64,000 nucleotides of DNA. Source: Nitrosomonas sp. sh817 (GTDB lineage Bacteria > Pseudomonadota > Gammaproteobacteria > Burkholderiales > Nitrosomonadaceae). The stretch is taken from the NCBI RefSeq assembly GCF_030908545.1, contig NZ_CP133083.1:930001-994000 (forward strand), given 5' to 3'. The notes below the pieces were generated by a model, which had not been told where the DNA came from, did not search any database, and saw only the letters and a list, made by a program, of their open reading frames with translations. Made by a program: the position numbers and the translations under genes. Positions 17,193-27,612 of this stretch are shown piece after piece. How positions within the stretch are numbered: the first letter of the stretch is position 1; each line of letters begins with the position of its first letter.

Positions 17193-18434
17193 TTACACAC
17201 TTCGGAAAACAAGCGTGCCGTTGGTTCCACCAAATCCGAAGGAGTTGGATAAAGCAACTTTGATATCCATATCCCGGGCAGCATTGGGAATATAGTCCAG
17301 ATCACATTGCGGGTCTTGATTGATCAGATTGATCGTGGGCGGTGCAATTTTATGATGGATGGCCAGAACCGAGAAAATTGCTTCTACGCCTCCGGCAGCG
17401 CCCAGTAAGTGACCTGTCATGGATTTTGTGGAGTTAACAGCCAATTTCCGGGCATGATCGCCAAAGCAGCGCTTAACCGCGATTGTTTCCGCAATATCTC
17501 CCAATGGGGTCGAAGTACCGTGTGCATTAATGTAATCAACTGCAGTCGTATCAATACCTGCATTTTTGAGTGCATTGGACATGCAGCGCGCGGCACCTTC
17601 TCCGTCGTCGCAGGGTGCGGTCATATGAAAAGCGTCGGCGCTCATTCCAAAACCCGCAAGTTCGGCATAAATTTTCGCTCCGCGTTTTTTGGCATGTTCC
17701 ATTTCTTCCAGTACCAAAACGCCTGCGCCTTCACCTAACACAAAACCATCACGATCAATATCCCAAGGACGGCTTGCGGATTCCGGATGGTCATTTTGGC
17801 TTGATAAAGCTTTAGCGGCCGCGAAGCCGCCGATGGCCAATGGCGTAACACAAGATTCCGCGCCGCCACAAACCATCACATCGGCATCGCCGTATTCAAT
17901 CATGCGCGCGGAATTGCCAATGCTGTGCGTCGCCGTTGTACAAGCGGTTACAATCGCAAAATTAGGTCCTTTATATCCATACATGATGGATAAATTACCG
18001 GCGATCATGTTGATAATCGTGCTGGGGATAAAGAAAGGTGAAATTTTACGCGGTCCGCCGGCATGATAAGCGGTGTCGGTATTCTCTATCATCGGCAGTC
18101 CCCCAATACCTGAGCCGATATTCACGCCAATTCTTTCCGGATCGAGATGAGAAATATCGTCAATGCCAGCATTTTTTACGGCTTGGATAGCCGCTGCCAT
18201 GCCGTAATGAATGAAAATATCCATCCGGCGAGCCTCTTTGGGCGAGAGGTATTGGTGAATATCAAAATCTTTTACTTCGCCAGCGATCTGTGAAGCAAAA
18301 GCGGATGCATCGAAACGAGTAATCCGGGTGATTCCGGATTTTCCTGAAATAATGTTATCCCATGCGCTGGAAATTGTGCTTCCTACAGGCGAGACGATAC
18401 CCAGTCCGGTTACTACTACCTTGCGTTTGGACAA
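17193..18434 (-). CDS. fabF: Beta-ketoacyl-ACP synthase II
   Basis: This 413-residue condensing enzyme elongates fatty acyl-ACP with malonyl-ACP. It carries the Cys-His-His triad of the KAS I/II family: the nucleophile in [12 protein letters not shown], and histidines in [11 protein letters not shown] and [13 protein letters not shown]. Full length (E. coli FabF is 413). It lies 43 bp after acpP in the fab operon, an order conserved in gamma- and betaproteobacteria. Confidence 0.97.
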   Translation of the reverse strand: MSKRKVVVTGLGIVSPVGSTISSAWDNIISGKSGITRITRFDASAFASQIAGEVKDFDIHQYLSPKEARRMDIFIHYGMAAAIQAVKNAGIDDISHLDPERIGVNIGSGIGGLPMIENTDTAYHAGGPRKISPFFIPSTIINMIAGNLSIMYGYKGPNFAIVTACTTATHSIGNSARMIEYGDADVMVCGGAESCVTPLAIGGFAAAKALSSQNDHPESASRPWDIDRDGFVLGEGAGVLVLEEMEHAKKRGAKIYAELAGFGMSADAFHMTAPCDDGEGAARCMSNALKNAGIDTTAVDYINAHGTSTPLGDIAETIAVKRCFGDHARKLAVNSTKSMTGHLLGAAGGVEAIFSVLAIHHKIAPPTINLINQDPQCDLDYIPNAARDMDIKVALSNSFGFGGTNGTLVFRSV

Positions 18435-18477
18435 AATGACTCCGCGTGAATGTGCTTATCTTGTGAAGAAACTAATA

Positions 18478-18717
18478 CTAATTCGTGGTGTGTGCTGTGA
18501 CGTAGTCTATCGCTTCCTGGACGGTATTGATTTTCTCAGCTTGCTCATCCGGAATTTCACATTCGAATTCTTCTTCCAACGCCATTACCAGTTCAACCGT
18601 ATCGAGTGAATCGGCTCCAAGATCATTAACAAAGGACGATTCATTTTTAACTTCAGCCTCGTTAACGCCCAGTTGTTCAGCAACAATTTTTTTAATACGC
18701 TGTTCAATATTTTCCAT
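18478..18717 (-). CDS. acpP: Acyl carrier protein
   Basis: This acidic 79-residue protein carries the phosphopantetheine attachment serine in [18 protein letters not shown]. It shuttles acyl chains between the Fab enzymes. Length and sequence are typical of bacterial AcpP. It sits between fabG and fabF, 111 bp after fabG. AAGGAAATACC before the ATG is a plausible ribosome-binding site. Confidence 0.98.
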   Translation of the reverse strand: MENIEQRIKKIVAEQLGVNEAEVKNESSFVNDLGADSLDTVELVMALEEEFECEIPDEQAEKINTVQEAIDYVTAHTTN

Positions 18718-18828
18718 CTAGGTATTTCCTTATCAGGTAAGATAAACTCGATTATTTTAACAAATTTTCAATCTCAACAACACTGCAACTTAGCTAATAA
18801 TCCTCCTTCGCAGACCTCGATCTGGAGG

Positions 18829-19566
18829 TTAATCCATATACATTCCGCCGTTTACGTGAAGCGTTGCACCTGTAATGTAGCCGGCTGCTGAAGAAGCTAG
18901 AAAAGCCACGGCCGAGGCGACTTCTTCAGGGCGTCCTAATCTTCCCAGCGGGACATGTTGGATCAGGTTTTGTTGAAAGGCATCAGCCAGCGAGCGGGTC
19001 ATATCGGTATCGATAAAGCCGGGAGCAACACAGTTAACAGTGATATTGCGACTGCCAACTTCTCGCGCCAGCGATTTACTGAATCCAAAAATGCCAGCTT
19101 TGGCCGCGGCATAATTCGTTTGCCCCATGTTCCCCATAGCACCGACAACCGATGAAATATTGATGATACGACCGTAACGAGCTTTCATCATTGCGCGAAG
19201 CACCGCGCGGCTTAAGCGGAATACCGATTTCAAATCGGTTTCCATAATGTCATCCCATTCCTCATCTTTCATGCGAACGAGCAAATTATCACGGGTAATT
19301 CCAGCGTTATTGATTAATATTTCGACATCACCGAATTTCTCACGGATATCCGCGATAGTGCTTTCGATTTGCGCAGCATCATTGACATTCAGGACTACGC
19401 CATGTCCTTTGATGCCGGCTTTTTCCAAGTACTGGCTAATTGCGTTGGCGCCATTTTCACTAGTGGCTGTGCCAATTACCACTGCGCCGTGTTGACCGAG
19501 CTTAAGCGCTACCGCCTGCCCGATTCCGCGGCTGGCACCGGTAACTAACGTTATTCTGTTTTCCAT
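18829..19566 (-). CDS. fabG: 3-oxoacyl-ACP reductase
   Basis: This 245-residue short-chain dehydrogenase reduces 3-oxoacyl-ACP with NADPH. It shows the Rossmann motif TGASRGIGQAVA, NNAGITRDN, the catalytic Ser in ISSVVGAMGN and the Tyr-x-x-x-Lys in NYAAAKAGI. Length and N-terminal sequence match FabG rather than a generic SDR, and its place between fabD and acpP confirms it. Confidence 0.97.
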   Translation of the reverse strand: MENRITLVTGASRGIGQAVALKLGQHGAVVIGTATSENGANAISQYLEKAGIKGHGVVLNVNDAAQIESTIADIREKFGDVEILINNAGITRDNLLVRMKDEEWDDIMETDLKSVFRLSRAVLRAMMKARYGRIINISSVVGAMGNMGQTNYAAAKAGIFGFSKSLAREVGSRNITVNCVAPGFIDTDMTRSLADAFQQNLIQHVPLGRLGRPEEVASAVAFLASSAAGYITGATLHVNGGMYMD

Positions 19567-19621
19567 ATCATTTCCCCATCATTACCAGAGCCATGACAAC
19601 TTGTAATTAATATTCATTTGT

Positions 19622-20566
19622 TTAACCTGCCTTTAATTGATTAACAGCTTGCTTGATGGTTTCACTATCCGTCAGCGAGAGCTGTTGCAAATTTTGATCG
19701 ATACGTTTGTTTAATCCAGCCAACACTTTTCCCGGTCCGCATTCGACCACGTGCGTGACGCCTGTAGCCGCAATAGCCCGGATCGTGTCGACCCAGCGTA
19801 CTGGACTTACGAGTTGTTGCACTAATCGGTCTTTGATGGTTGCCGGATTGGTGTGAGATTTTACATCGGCATTGTGCAGAATTGGTAAGTCCGGCGCATG
19901 CAGCGGCACTTTTTCCAGTTGTTGTTTCATCTGTTCCGCGGCCGGCTTCATCAGCGAACAATGCGAAGGGATGCTCATCGGCAGCATGATCGCTCTTTTG
20001 GTGCCTTTCGTTTTTGCCAGTTCGATTCCTTGTTGAATGGCATTTTTGTGTCCGGCGATGACAACTTGGCCCGGAGCGTTGAAATTAGCCGGTTCCAGTG
20101 ATTCGCTGTTACTTTGAGCGGTTATGTCGCGGCAGATGGTTTCGATGATTGCATCGTCCAGTCCCAGAATTGCCGCCATTCCGCCGGTGCCTTCCGGTAC
20201 CGCTTGCTGCATTGCTTGCGCCCGATAGCGAACCAATGCCAGCGCATCGGCAAAACTCAAAGCCCCAGCCGCGACCAAAGCCGTGTATTCACCCAGGCTA
20301 TGCCCGGCGATGATCGCCGGTTTTGTTCCGCCAAGATCCATCCATGCCCGATAAACCGCGATTCCCGCAGTCAACATGATTGGTTGGGTATTGACGGTAA
20401 GATTCAAATCGTCGGCTGTACCATTACTCACCAAGGACCATAAATCTTGCTTGAGAATATCGGAAGCTTCTGAAAAAGTTTCCTGAATGACGGGTAACCC
20501 GGCGTAACCGTTCATCATGCCAACCGATTGCGAGCCTTGCCCGGGAAATACAAATGAAAATGTCAT
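19622..20566 (-). CDS. fabD: Malonyl-CoA:ACP transacylase
   Basis: This 314-residue acyltransferase moves malonyl from CoA to ACP. It begins with the family FVFPGQGSQSVGMM, has the nucleophilic serine in AGHSLGEYTALVAAG, the substrate-binding Arg in LVRYRAQAMQ and the catalytic His in PSHCSLM. It follows fabH with only 3 bp between stop and start. Confidence 0.97.
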   Translation of the reverse strand: MTFSFVFPGQGSQSVGMMNGYAGLPVIQETFSEASDILKQDLWSLVSNGTADDLNLTVNTQPIMLTAGIAVYRAWMDLGGTKPAIIAGHSLGEYTALVAAGALSFADALALVRYRAQAMQQAVPEGTGGMAAILGLDDAIIETICRDITAQSNSESLEPANFNAPGQVVIAGHKNAIQQGIELAKTKGTKRAIMLPMSIPSHCSLMKPAAEQMKQQLEKVPLHAPDLPILHNADVKSHTNPATIKDRLVQQLVSPVRWVDTIRAIAATGVTHVVECGPGKVLAGLNKRIDQNLQQLSLTDSETIKQAVNQLKAG

Positions 20567-20569
20567 AAA

Positions 20570-21526
20570 TCACCAGCGCAGTAACACTGCCCCCCATGTA
20601 AAACCGCCGCCAACTCCTTCAAGTAATAGCAATTGATCTCGCTGTATACGGCCGTCCCGTACCGCGATATCCAGCGCCAGCGGGATCGAAGCTGCGGATG
20701 TATTGCCATGCTTGTCGACCGATACGACAACTTTATCCATCGGTAATCCCAATTTCTTGGCGGTCGATTGTATTATTCTGATATTCGCTTGGTGCGGGAT
20801 GAGCCAATCAATATCGGTCGATTGCAGATTATTTTTCTCAACCGCTTCTTGCACGACTTCTTCGAGCACTTTGACGGCAAATTTGAAAACGGCATTCCCT
20901 TCCATATTGATGTAGGGATTGCCTTGCACCCTTCCACCGCTGATACACCCGGGGGCCGACAAAATATTGCTATGACTGCCGCTGGCATGGAGATGGCTTG
21001 ATAAAATGCCGGGCTGATCGCTCTGTGACAGAACCACAGCTCCGGCGCCATCGCCGAATAAAACACAGGTGTTGCGGTCGTTCCAGTCGAGTATTTTGGA
21101 ATAAATTTCACTGCCTACCACTAGGGCATTGCGGCATTTCCCGGAGCTGACAAACATGTCGGCCGTTGCCAGTGCATACACAAAGCCGCTGCAAACCGCC
21201 TGCACATCGAATGCCGGGCAATTTTCAATGCCCAGTTTATTTTGCAAGATGCACGCAGTGCTCGGAAATATCATGTCCGGCGTTGTCGTGGCGACGATAA
21301 TCAAGTCGATATCGTCACTGCTGACGCCGGCAGCCTGCATGGCATTCTGGCTGGCATACAACGCCAAGTCGCTGGCAACCTGATCATCGCGTGCAATATG
21401 ACGCTGCGTGATGCCGGTGCGGGTTCGTATCCATTCATCACTGGTATCGACCATACGTTCCAGATCGGCGTTGGTGAGAATTTTTTCCGGTAAGTAACTA
21501 CCTGTACCTGTGATTCTTGAATACAT
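20570..21526 (-). CDS. fabH: Beta-ketoacyl-ACP synthase III
   Basis: This 318-residue thiolase-fold enzyme starts fatty-acid synthesis by condensing acetyl-CoA with malonyl-ACP. The Cys-His-Asn triad is visible: [22 protein letters not shown] and [14 protein letters not shown]. The N-terminus ([14 protein letters not shown]) is complete. It lies 13 bp after plsX and 3 bp before fabD in the operon. Confidence 0.97.
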   Translation of the reverse strand: MYSRITGTGSYLPEKILTNADLERMVDTSDEWIRTRTGITQRHIARDDQVASDLALYASQNAMQAAGVSSDDIDLIIVATTTPDMIFPSTACILQNKLGIENCPAFDVQAVCSGFVYALATADMFVSSGKCRNALVVGSEIYSKILDWNDRNTCVLFGDGAGAVVLSQSDQPGILSSHLHASGSHSNILSAPGCISGGRVQGNPYINMEGNAVFKFAVKVLEEVVQEAVEKNNLQSTDIDWLIPHQANIRIIQSTAKKLGLPMDKVVVSVDKHGNTSAASIPLALDIAVRDGRIQRDQLLLLEGVGGGFTWGAVLLRW

Positions 21527-21539
21527 TTATCTGGCCAAT

Positions 21540-22568
21540 TTAATTAGAAGTGGATTGAGCGTGACGGGAAAACTCTGCGACCCGCTCACTGATATGCCGC
21601 AGCATGCCGCCTCGCACTTCATCGGCGGCGCGTTTGATTGCGAAACTGAAGGCATATTTATCCGCAGATCCATGGCTTTTGATGACGATACCGCGCAACC
21701 CTAAAAAACTGGCGCCATTATAGCGGCGATGATCCACCCGGTGCTTGAAGGATTTGATTACCGGCATTGCAATCACGCCGGCCAACTTAGTCAAGAGATT
21801 CCGCTTGAATTCTTGCCGTAAATAAGTTGCCAGCATTTGAGCCAAGCCCTCAGACGTTTTTAACGTGATGTTTCCAACAAACCCATCACATACCACGACA
21901 TCGGTCGTTCCTTTATAAATATCGTTACCTTCAACGTTACCATAAAAATTGAGACCGCTACGGCGCAACAGCTCGGCAGCCTGTTTTACGACTTCATTGC
22001 CTTTAATTTCTTCTTCTCCGACATTGAGTAAGCCTACGCTGGGGAACGCTTTATTTTCGACTGAGGATACCAGCGAAGCACCCATGATACCAAATTGAAA
22101 CAAATGTTCGGCAGTGCAATCGATATTGGCTCCCAAATCCAGAACGTAAGTATGGCCAGTGCTGGTGGGTAAAACGACTGCAAGCGCAGGGCGATCCACG
22201 CCGGGAATTGTTTTCAAGACGAACCGGGACGTTGCCAGTAGCGCGCCGGTATTGCCGGCACTGATACAAGCCTGGGCTTCCCCTGTTTTGACAAGATTGA
22301 TAGCCACGCGCATCGACGAATCTTTTTTGCCGCGTAAAGCCGCTGAAGGCGATTCGTCCATGCCGACAACTTCACTGGCGGGGTGTAGGCGGATTCTCGG
22401 ACCAAAATCCGCTTTGGCGGCGTGCAACTCAGCTTCAATCGCGTCGGGAATTCCAACCAGAATGATGTTAGCCTCGGGATCCTGCCGCAAATAATCCAGA
22501 GCGGACGGCACAGTAACATGGGGGCCATGGTCGCCGCCCATGCAATCTATTGCTACAGTGATATCCAA
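21540..22568 (-). CDS. plsX: Phosphate acyltransferase PlsX
   Basis: This 342-residue enzyme makes acyl phosphate from acyl-ACP, the first committed step of phospholipid synthesis by the PlsX/PlsY route. It starts with the signature [12 protein letters not shown] and shows [27 protein letters not shown] and [13 protein letters not shown]. It links rpmF/yceD to the fab genes in the classic order. Confidence 0.97.
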   Translation of the reverse strand: MDITVAIDCMGGDHGPHVTVPSALDYLRQDPEANIILVGIPDAIEAELHAAKADFGPRIRLHPASEVVGMDESPSAALRGKKDSSMRVAINLVKTGEAQACISAGNTGALLATSRFVLKTIPGVDRPALAVVLPTSTGHTYVLDLGANIDCTAEHLFQFGIMGASLVSSVENKAFPSVGLLNVGEEEIKGNEVVKQAAELLRRSGLNFYGNVEGNDIYKGTTDVVVCDGFVGNITLKTSEGLAQMLATYLRQEFKRNLLTKLAGVIAMPVIKSFKHRVDHRRYNGASFLGLRGIVIKSHGSADKYAFSFAIKRAADEVRGGMLRHISERVAEFSRHAQSTSN

Positions 22569-22632
22569 TTTCGGTGCTCTTGAGACTCGGAAAAGCTATA
22601 TTTCAATGCGGTTTGTAGCAATAGGGAAAGAT

Positions 22633-22812
22633 TTAATCGTTTTTGGTTTTGACTACTTTCTTGCCGCGATAATAACCATTAGGGCTGATATGGTGGCGTA
22701 AATGAATTTCGCCGGTATTAGGCTCAACGGCTAATGGAGGATCGGTCAGGAAATCATGAGAGCGATGCATGCCGCGTTTTGAAGGGGATTTCTTATTTTG
22801 TTGAACAGCCAT
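22633..22812 (-). CDS. rpmF: 50S ribosomal protein L32
   Basis: This 59-residue protein reads [20 protein letters not shown] at the start and has the conserved [14 protein letters not shown] near the end, as expected of L32 in the large ribosomal subunit. The start ATG at 22812 follows AAGGAGTAATTTAC, a strong ribosome-binding site. It sits 18 bp after yceD and 64 bp before plsX, the usual arrangement that couples ribosome and lipid synthesis genes. Confidence 0.97.
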   Translation of the reverse strand: MAVQQNKKSPSKRGMHRSHDFLTDPPLAVEPNTGEIHLRHHISPNGYYRGKKVVKTKND

Positions 22813-22830
22813 GTAAATTACTCCTTAAAC

Positions 22831-23355
22831 TTAGTTTGCTTTCTTTAGTGCCGCCAATGCCGAAAAAGGATGCGCGGGATGTGCCGGTTGCGGGTTGTCG
22901 TCCAGATGATCGTCGGTTGCTTCCAATTCAAGTGTGCTGCATTCACCTTCGGCATGACGCGATGAAATGGAAAGACTCAGTATGACTTCTTCTTCGATTA
23001 AACTGACAACATCCAATTCAGGCGTTGCTAATATTGCTTCCACACTGTCATCATCATCCGCTTGATACAGTTCAAATTCATCTTTTGCAAGCAACAGGAA
23101 TGTTTCAAGATCAACAGTATGAACTAATTTATCGAGACAACGCTGGCAATTCAGGTGAATTTTGCCATTAATCTGCAAATGCAAACCCGGTTTTTCGTTT
23201 TGATCAAACCGTCCGGTGATGCAGTAAATTATTTCTCCTTCCCGGTCAAACAGCAAGTCATGCAAGCGCGCAAGTTCATCCAACGGGATTTTATCATGGT
23301 GATTACCCGCATTTTTTACAAATTCGAGGGGATCGATAACAAACCGTACAGACAT
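22831..23355 (-). CDS. yceD: YceD family (DUF177) protein
   Basis: This 174-residue acidic protein is of the DUF177/YceD family, regularly encoded immediately before rpmF. It has the conserved CQRC pair in HLNCQRCLDKL, followed by an acidic stretch (YQADDDDSVEAI). The family is linked to 23S rRNA accumulation in plants and bacteria, but its molecular role is not settled. It is first in the long rpmF-plsX-fab run and divergent from yceF. Confidence 0.93.
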   Translation of the reverse strand: MSVRFVIDPLEFVKNAGNHHDKIPLDELARLHDLLFDREGEIIYCITGRFDQNEKPGLHLQINGKIHLNCQRCLDKLVHTVDLETFLLLAKDEFELYQADDDDSVEAILATPELDVVSLIEEEVILSLSISSRHAEGECSTLELEATDDHLDDNPQPAHPAHPFSALAALKKAN

Positions 23356-23411
23356 AAGGCGCGCATGTTATAGTTTTTAATCGTAAGTGTCAAAAAATAC
23401 AAAAGGAAATT

Positions 23412-24008
23412 TTGAAAACACAACAGATTACTTCAACAATAATACTGGGCTCCGGTTCGATTTATCGCAAAGAATTGCTGCAACGATTACAAATTCCTTT
23501 TGATACCTGTAGTCCGCAGATTGAAGAAGCGCCGCTGGACGGTGAATTGCCCGGACAAACCGCTTGCCGTTTGGCTGAAGCGAAAGCGCGCGCAATTGCC
23601 GGTATCTATCCGCAAGCATTGATTATCGGTTCCGATCAAGTCGCTGCATTGGGTGACAAGCCTCTGGGAAAGCCATTGAATCACCGCAATGCAACCGAGC
23701 AGTTGTGCTTGATTCAAGGCCGGGAAGTGGTTTTTTATACAGCGCTTTGCCTTTTGAACAGCGCTACCAACCGGTTGCAAAGCCATCTCTCGCCTTACTA
23801 TGTGAAGTATCGGCCATTGAACGATATGCAAATCGAACATTATTTGCAAATGGAACAACCTTATCAGTGCGCCGGCAGCGCGAAATCGGAAGGATTGGGG
23901 ATTGCATTGATCGAAAAAATGACAGGCGATGATCCAACCGGATTGATCGGATTGCCGCTGATCGCCCTGGTCGATATGCTGAAGGCGGAAGGGGTGCAGA
24001 TTATTTGA
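23412..24008 (+). CDS. yceF: Maf-like nucleotide pyrophosphatase (YceF type)
   Basis: This 198-residue Maf/HAM1-fold enzyme hydrolyses non-canonical nucleoside triphosphates. It is closest to the YceF branch (7-methyl-GTP pyrophosphatase): [19 protein letters not shown] at the start, the catalytic Asp in [12 protein letters not shown], and [28 protein letters not shown] near the end. The start is a TTG at 23412, after AAAGGAAATT at good spacing. It is divergent from yceD, an adjacency common in proteobacteria. Confidence 0.94.
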   Translation: MKTQQITSTIILGSGSIYRKELLQRLQIPFDTCSPQIEEAPLDGELPGQTACRLAEAKARAIAGIYPQALIIGSDQVAALGDKPLGKPLNHRNATEQLCLIQGREVVFYTALCLLNSATNRLQSHLSPYYVKYRPLNDMQIEHYLQMEQPYQCAGSAKSEGLGIALIEKMTGDDPTGLIGLPLIALVDMLKAEGVQII

Positions 24009-24120
24009 TATGCATCAATAAAAGCGTTTTTATCGTGATAATCGTCAATTGCAAAGCTAGGCATAATGTGGAATGATTATAGCGGAGTGAGATTTTCACT
24101 TATCTTTAACTGAGACATTC

Positions 24121-24495
24121 ATGAGGAAATACAGAGCTTATCCGCTAATCGTTATGCTGGTTGTCAGCATATTGACGAACGGACTGAGCTTATCATTCCG
24201 CGGCGAAGTTTTCGCGCATGAACTGGATCATGCCCGCCATGCGTTTTCCGCTGATCCCGCAACACATCTGGAAATGCATCGGAACAACGTTTCCTGGGAC
24301 GGTGTTGAATTGGATGCGGCAACGCATCTGTGTTTACATTCCGCAGGGCAATATCAACCGTTTTTCTTCAACTCCTTGCCTTCGGTGGCTGCACAGAATA
24401 TAACGGAAGTCATGACCGTTTTCATTTCTGAAGCAGTTCCTGAAACAATCCCGGATTTGCCGCTCCGGCCACCCCGCATAATCTTTCCAAGCTAA
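24121..24495 (+). CDS. Small exported histidine-rich protein heading the czc operon
   Basis: This 124-residue protein has an N-terminal signal or anchor (YPLIVMLVVSILTNGLSLS) and a histidine-rich mature region (HELDHARHAF, HLEMHRNN). The C-terminus is proline-rich (IPDLPLRPPRIIFPS). It lies 116 bp ahead of the efflux genes on the same strand. Small His-rich periplasmic proteins (CzcI/CopL-like) commonly precede Czc operons and may bind or sense metal. I do not recognise a specific family, so the role rests on context. Confidence 0.65.
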   Translation: MRKYRAYPLIVMLVVSILTNGLSLSFRGEVFAHELDHARHAFSADPATHLEMHRNNVSWDGVELDAATHLCLHSAGQYQPFFFNSLPSVAAQNITEVMTVFISEAVPETIPDLPLRPPRIIFPS

Positions 24496-24611
24496 CGGCG
24501 TTTCGGCTGTTTACATGCTGGCTGCAAATTTTTAGTCAGCTACGGAACAGTTCAGCATGGCTCTGAACAAGAGCGTGATTCATACATGTTATGACTCTGC
24601 GGGAGAATTTC

Positions 24612-26039
24612 ATGAATTTAAGCGACCTGAATTCCACACGGTGGGTTGCATACGGGCTGCGGGTTTTTCAGCTATGTCTTATCTTGATGTTGGCTATCCC
24701 ATTGCGGATTGAAGCCGGTACCGACACTTTCAGCATTGCATCGGACCAATCCAATGAAAGATCGGCAGCCATACCGGCGAGTGATGCCGGTGATTTGACG
24801 TTACGCGATGCGATCAATTTGGCCTTGACACTTAATCCTGAATTGGCGGCATTCGCCAAAGAAATGAAGGCGCTGGAAGGCGCGACCTTACAGGCCGGGT
24901 TGTTGCGAAACCCGGAACTCACAGCAAATGTGGAAAATCCGGGCAATATCCAAAAATTAAGCGGTGATGTCAATTCGCCGGATGCCGTGGCTCAAGAGGT
25001 GGTACAACAACTGACAACCATCCGGATCGGCCAGTTGATCGAATTGGGTGGTAAACGTGCAGCCCGGGTCGATGCTGCATTGCTGGGCGAGGAGCTGGCC
25101 GCAAGGGATTACGAGTCAAGGCGTGTCGAAATCATGGCGCGAGTAGCGAATTTGTTCACCGATGTGCTGGCCGGGCAGGAGCGGCTCAGGCTCGCTGAAG
25201 AAACCCGGCAGCTGGCGCAAACGGTGTTTGATACGGTAGTACGCAGAGTACAAGCGGGCAAAGTGCCGCCGATCGAAGAGACCCGTGCCAAGGTTGGTTT
25301 GTCGGCGACTAATATAGAATACGAACAAGCTTACCGGGATTTGGTTTCGGCGCGTAAGCGTCTAGCGCTGATGTGGGATAGTGCCAATCCGCAGTTTGAA
25401 AAAGCGCAAGGTGTTCTGGAAGTTGCCGTTCCGCCGCCGGATTTTCAACTGTTGCAGCAGCGAGTATTGGACAATCCGATGGCACTGCGCGCGATGAAGA
25501 ATATCGAACACCGCAAGGCCTTGCTCAAAGTCGAGGAAACACGCCGCATCCCTAATCTGACGCTGAATGCCGGTGCGGTGCATCACGCGCAATTGGGCGG
25601 CACCACGGCAGTGGCAAGCGTGATGATCCCGTTGCCGCTGTTCGACCGCAATCAAGGAAATTTGAAAGAAGCGTACCACCGGGTCAGCAAAGCAGAAGAT
25701 GAGCAGCAAGCAACGGAATTGCGGCTGAGAACCGAATTGGCGCTGTCGTATGAAGCAATGTCGGCGTCCTGGAACGAAATCAATATTTTGCGAGACGAAA
25801 TTTTACCGGGCGCTAAGAGCGCGTTTAACGTCATGCGTAGAGGTTATGAACTGGGCAAATTCGGACTGCTGGAATTACTCGATGCGCAACGCGTGCTGTT
25901 TCAGAACCAAGTGCTCTATGTGCGTGCGCTGGCCAATTATCAGCGCTTGGTCAATGACATCGAACGCCTGATCGCAGCGCCGCTTGAGAGTGTCAAGCCG
26001 GGAGCCAGAACTGGGCAGCAATTACCGGAGCTACCGTAA
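24612..26039 (+). CDS. czcC: Outer-membrane efflux channel, TolC family (CzcC-like)
   Basis: This protein of about 475 residues is of the outer-membrane efflux family that forms the exit duct of RND pumps. After an N-terminal signal peptide (LRVFQLCLILMLAIPLRIEA) it shows the two long helical repeats (LTLRDAINLALTLNPELAAF; FELGKFGLLELLDAQRVLF-like in the second half). I place the start at the ATG at 24612, preceded by GGGAG, rather than an in-frame ATG at 24591. Its stop overlaps the adaptor start (TAATG), so the two are coupled. Confidence 0.9.
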   Translation: MNLSDLNSTRWVAYGLRVFQLCLILMLAIPLRIEAGTDTFSIASDQSNERSAAIPASDAGDLTLRDAINLALTLNPELAAFAKEMKALEGATLQAGLLRNPELTANVENPGNIQKLSGDVNSPDAVAQEVVQQLTTIRIGQLIELGGKRAARVDAALLGEELAARDYESRRVEIMARVANLFTDVLAGQERLRLAEETRQLAQTVFDTVVRRVQAGKVPPIEETRAKVGLSATNIEYEQAYRDLVSARKRLALMWDSANPQFEKAQGVLEVAVPPPDFQLLQQRVLDNPMALRAMKNIEHRKALLKVEETRRIPNLTLNAGAVHHAQLGGTTAVASVMIPLPLFDRNQGNLKEAYHRVSKAEDEQQATELRLRTELALSYEAMSASWNEINILRDEILPGAKSAFNVMRRGYELGKFGLLELLDAQRVLFQNQVLYVRALANYQRLVNDIERLIAAPLESVKPGARTGQQLPELP

Positions 26040-27556
26040 TGAGGATAAACAACATGGTGAATAAATCGCGCTGGATGCCGGTACTGATCGTCATTGTCAT
26101 CGGAATTGTATTGGCAGCAATGATTCTGACACTGGAGAAACCGTCGGCAATCAAATCGGCTGAGAATGGTTCTGATGCCAATGGAAAGTCGCCGGCGTCT
26201 CTTCAAGAAACCGGGCCAAGAGGCGGTAAATTGTTTACCGATAACGGTTTCGGTGTCGAATTGACGATTTTTGAAAAAGGCGTGCCGCCGCAGTTCCGGG
26301 TTTATCTGTACGACAGCGGCAAGCCGCTGGCGCCAGCGGCGGCGAAGGTTTCCATCAACCTGTCACGTCTTGGCGCGCCGATCCAATTAATCAAATTTAC
26401 GCCCGAGGCGGATTACCTGCTCGGCGATCAGGTTATCGAAGAGCCGCATTCGTTCGATCTGGCGATTGTTGCCGAGCGTAATGGTCAAATTTATCGCTGG
26501 GGGCACAGTCAAGTCGAAGCGCGATTGGAAATGACCGGCGATATGCTGCGTGCGATCGGTGTCGAAATATTGACGGCAGGTCCGGCGGTGATTCATTCGA
26601 CCTTGAAATTGCCGGGCGAGATCGTGGTTAATCCGAACAGCGTCGTGCAAGTCGTGCCGCGTCTGCCGGGGGTCGTGGCGGCGGTGAATTACGAAGCCGG
26701 GCAATCGGTGAAAAAGGGCGACGTGATGGCGGTGATCGAAAGTCAGTTACTGGCCGATCTGCAAAGCCAGTATTTGGCTGCGCAACGCCGCTTGGCTCTT
26801 GCCAAGACCGTGTATGAGCGGGAGAAACAATTGTGGCAGGAAAAAATTTCCGCTAAGCAAGATTATCTGGCGGCGGAATTGGCATTTAGCGAAGCCCGGA
26901 TTGCATCCGATCTGGCGGCGGAAAAGCTGCGCGCCCTGGGGGTGCGGCCCGAACCGGGATTGCCTGCCAAGGACCTGACACGCTATGAAGTGCGGGCGCC
27001 GATTTCAGGACTCATTCTATCGAAAACAGTCGCCCTGGGCGCAGTGTTCAAAGATGATATGCCGATTTTTACCGTGGCTGATATGTCCAATGTCTGGACC
27101 GCCGTGACGGTTTATCCGAAGGACTTGAGCATCGTCAGAACCGGCCAGAAAGCGCGCGTGACAGCGACCGCTTACGATGTCGAGGGCGAGGGTGTCGTCA
27201 CGTACATTACCACGCTGATTGGCGGCCAGACGCGTACCGCCACGGCGCGGGTGATTCTCGATAACCCCGATGGCCGCTGGCATCCGGGTATGTTCGTCAG
27301 CGTCGAACTGGTATCGGATGAAATCGAAGTGCCGGTGGCAGTTTCGGCGCAAGCGATTCAAACGTACCGCGATTGGACCGTGGTTTTTGGCCGTTACGGC
27401 GATTATTTCGAAGCACGTCCGCTGGAATTGGGTCGCAGCGACGGTCATTGGGTGGAAGTGTTGCGCGGCATAACCGCCGGGGAGCAATACGCTTCCGGCA
27501 ACAGTTTTGCGATCAAGGCGGACATGGACAAAGCGGGGGCCAGCCATGACCATTAA
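26039..27556 (+). CDS. czcB: RND efflux periplasmic adaptor (CzcB-like)
   Basis: This 505-residue membrane-fusion protein has an N-terminal membrane anchor (WMPVLIVIVIGIVLAAMIL), a CzcB-type N-terminal domain (TGPRGGKLFTDNGFGVELT), a biotinyl-lipoyl half motif around VVAAVNYEAGQSVKKGDVM, a coiled-coil hairpin (residues about 240-300) and beta-barrel domains. It joins the inner-membrane pump to the outer-membrane channel. The stop codon TAA at 27554-27556 is formed by the TA and first A of a palindromic-element remnant. The last codons (SHDH) may be native, but the original 3' end cannot be known. Confidence 0.92.
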   Translation: MRINNMVNKSRWMPVLIVIVIGIVLAAMILTLEKPSAIKSAENGSDANGKSPASLQETGPRGGKLFTDNGFGVELTIFEKGVPPQFRVYLYDSGKPLAPAAAKVSINLSRLGAPIQLIKFTPEADYLLGDQVIEEPHSFDLAIVAERNGQIYRWGHSQVEARLEMTGDMLRAIGVEILTAGPAVIHSTLKLPGEIVVNPNSVVQVVPRLPGVVAAVNYEAGQSVKKGDVMAVIESQLLADLQSQYLAAQRRLALAKTVYEREKQLWQEKISAKQDYLAAELAFSEARIASDLAAEKLRALGVRPEPGLPAKDLTRYEVRAPISGLILSKTVALGAVFKDDMPIFTVADMSNVWTAVTVYPKDLSIVRTGQKARVTATAYDVEGEGVVTYITTLIGGQTRTATARVILDNPDGRWHPGMFVSVELVSDEIEVPVAVSAQAIQTYRDWTVVFGRYGDYFEARPLELGRSDGHWVEVLRGITAGEQYASGNSFAIKADMDKAGASHDH

Positions 27557-27595
27557 GGAAACGCTGATTAATTGCCCGCGCAAGCGATCGATAGC
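27554..27595 (+). mobile_element. Remnant of the TA-target MITE (copy A) between czcB and czcA
   Basis: The 18-bp terminal repeat AGGAAACGCTGATTAATT begins at 27556 and the next 19 bp match the inner part of copies D and F (GCGCAAGCGAT). The other end is missing. What remains contains a short inverted repeat, GCAAGCG to CGCTTGC (27582-27603), just ahead of the czcA ribosome-binding site AAGGAG. Confidence 0.7.
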
Positions 27596-27612
27596 GCTTG
27601 CAAGGAGCCGCC

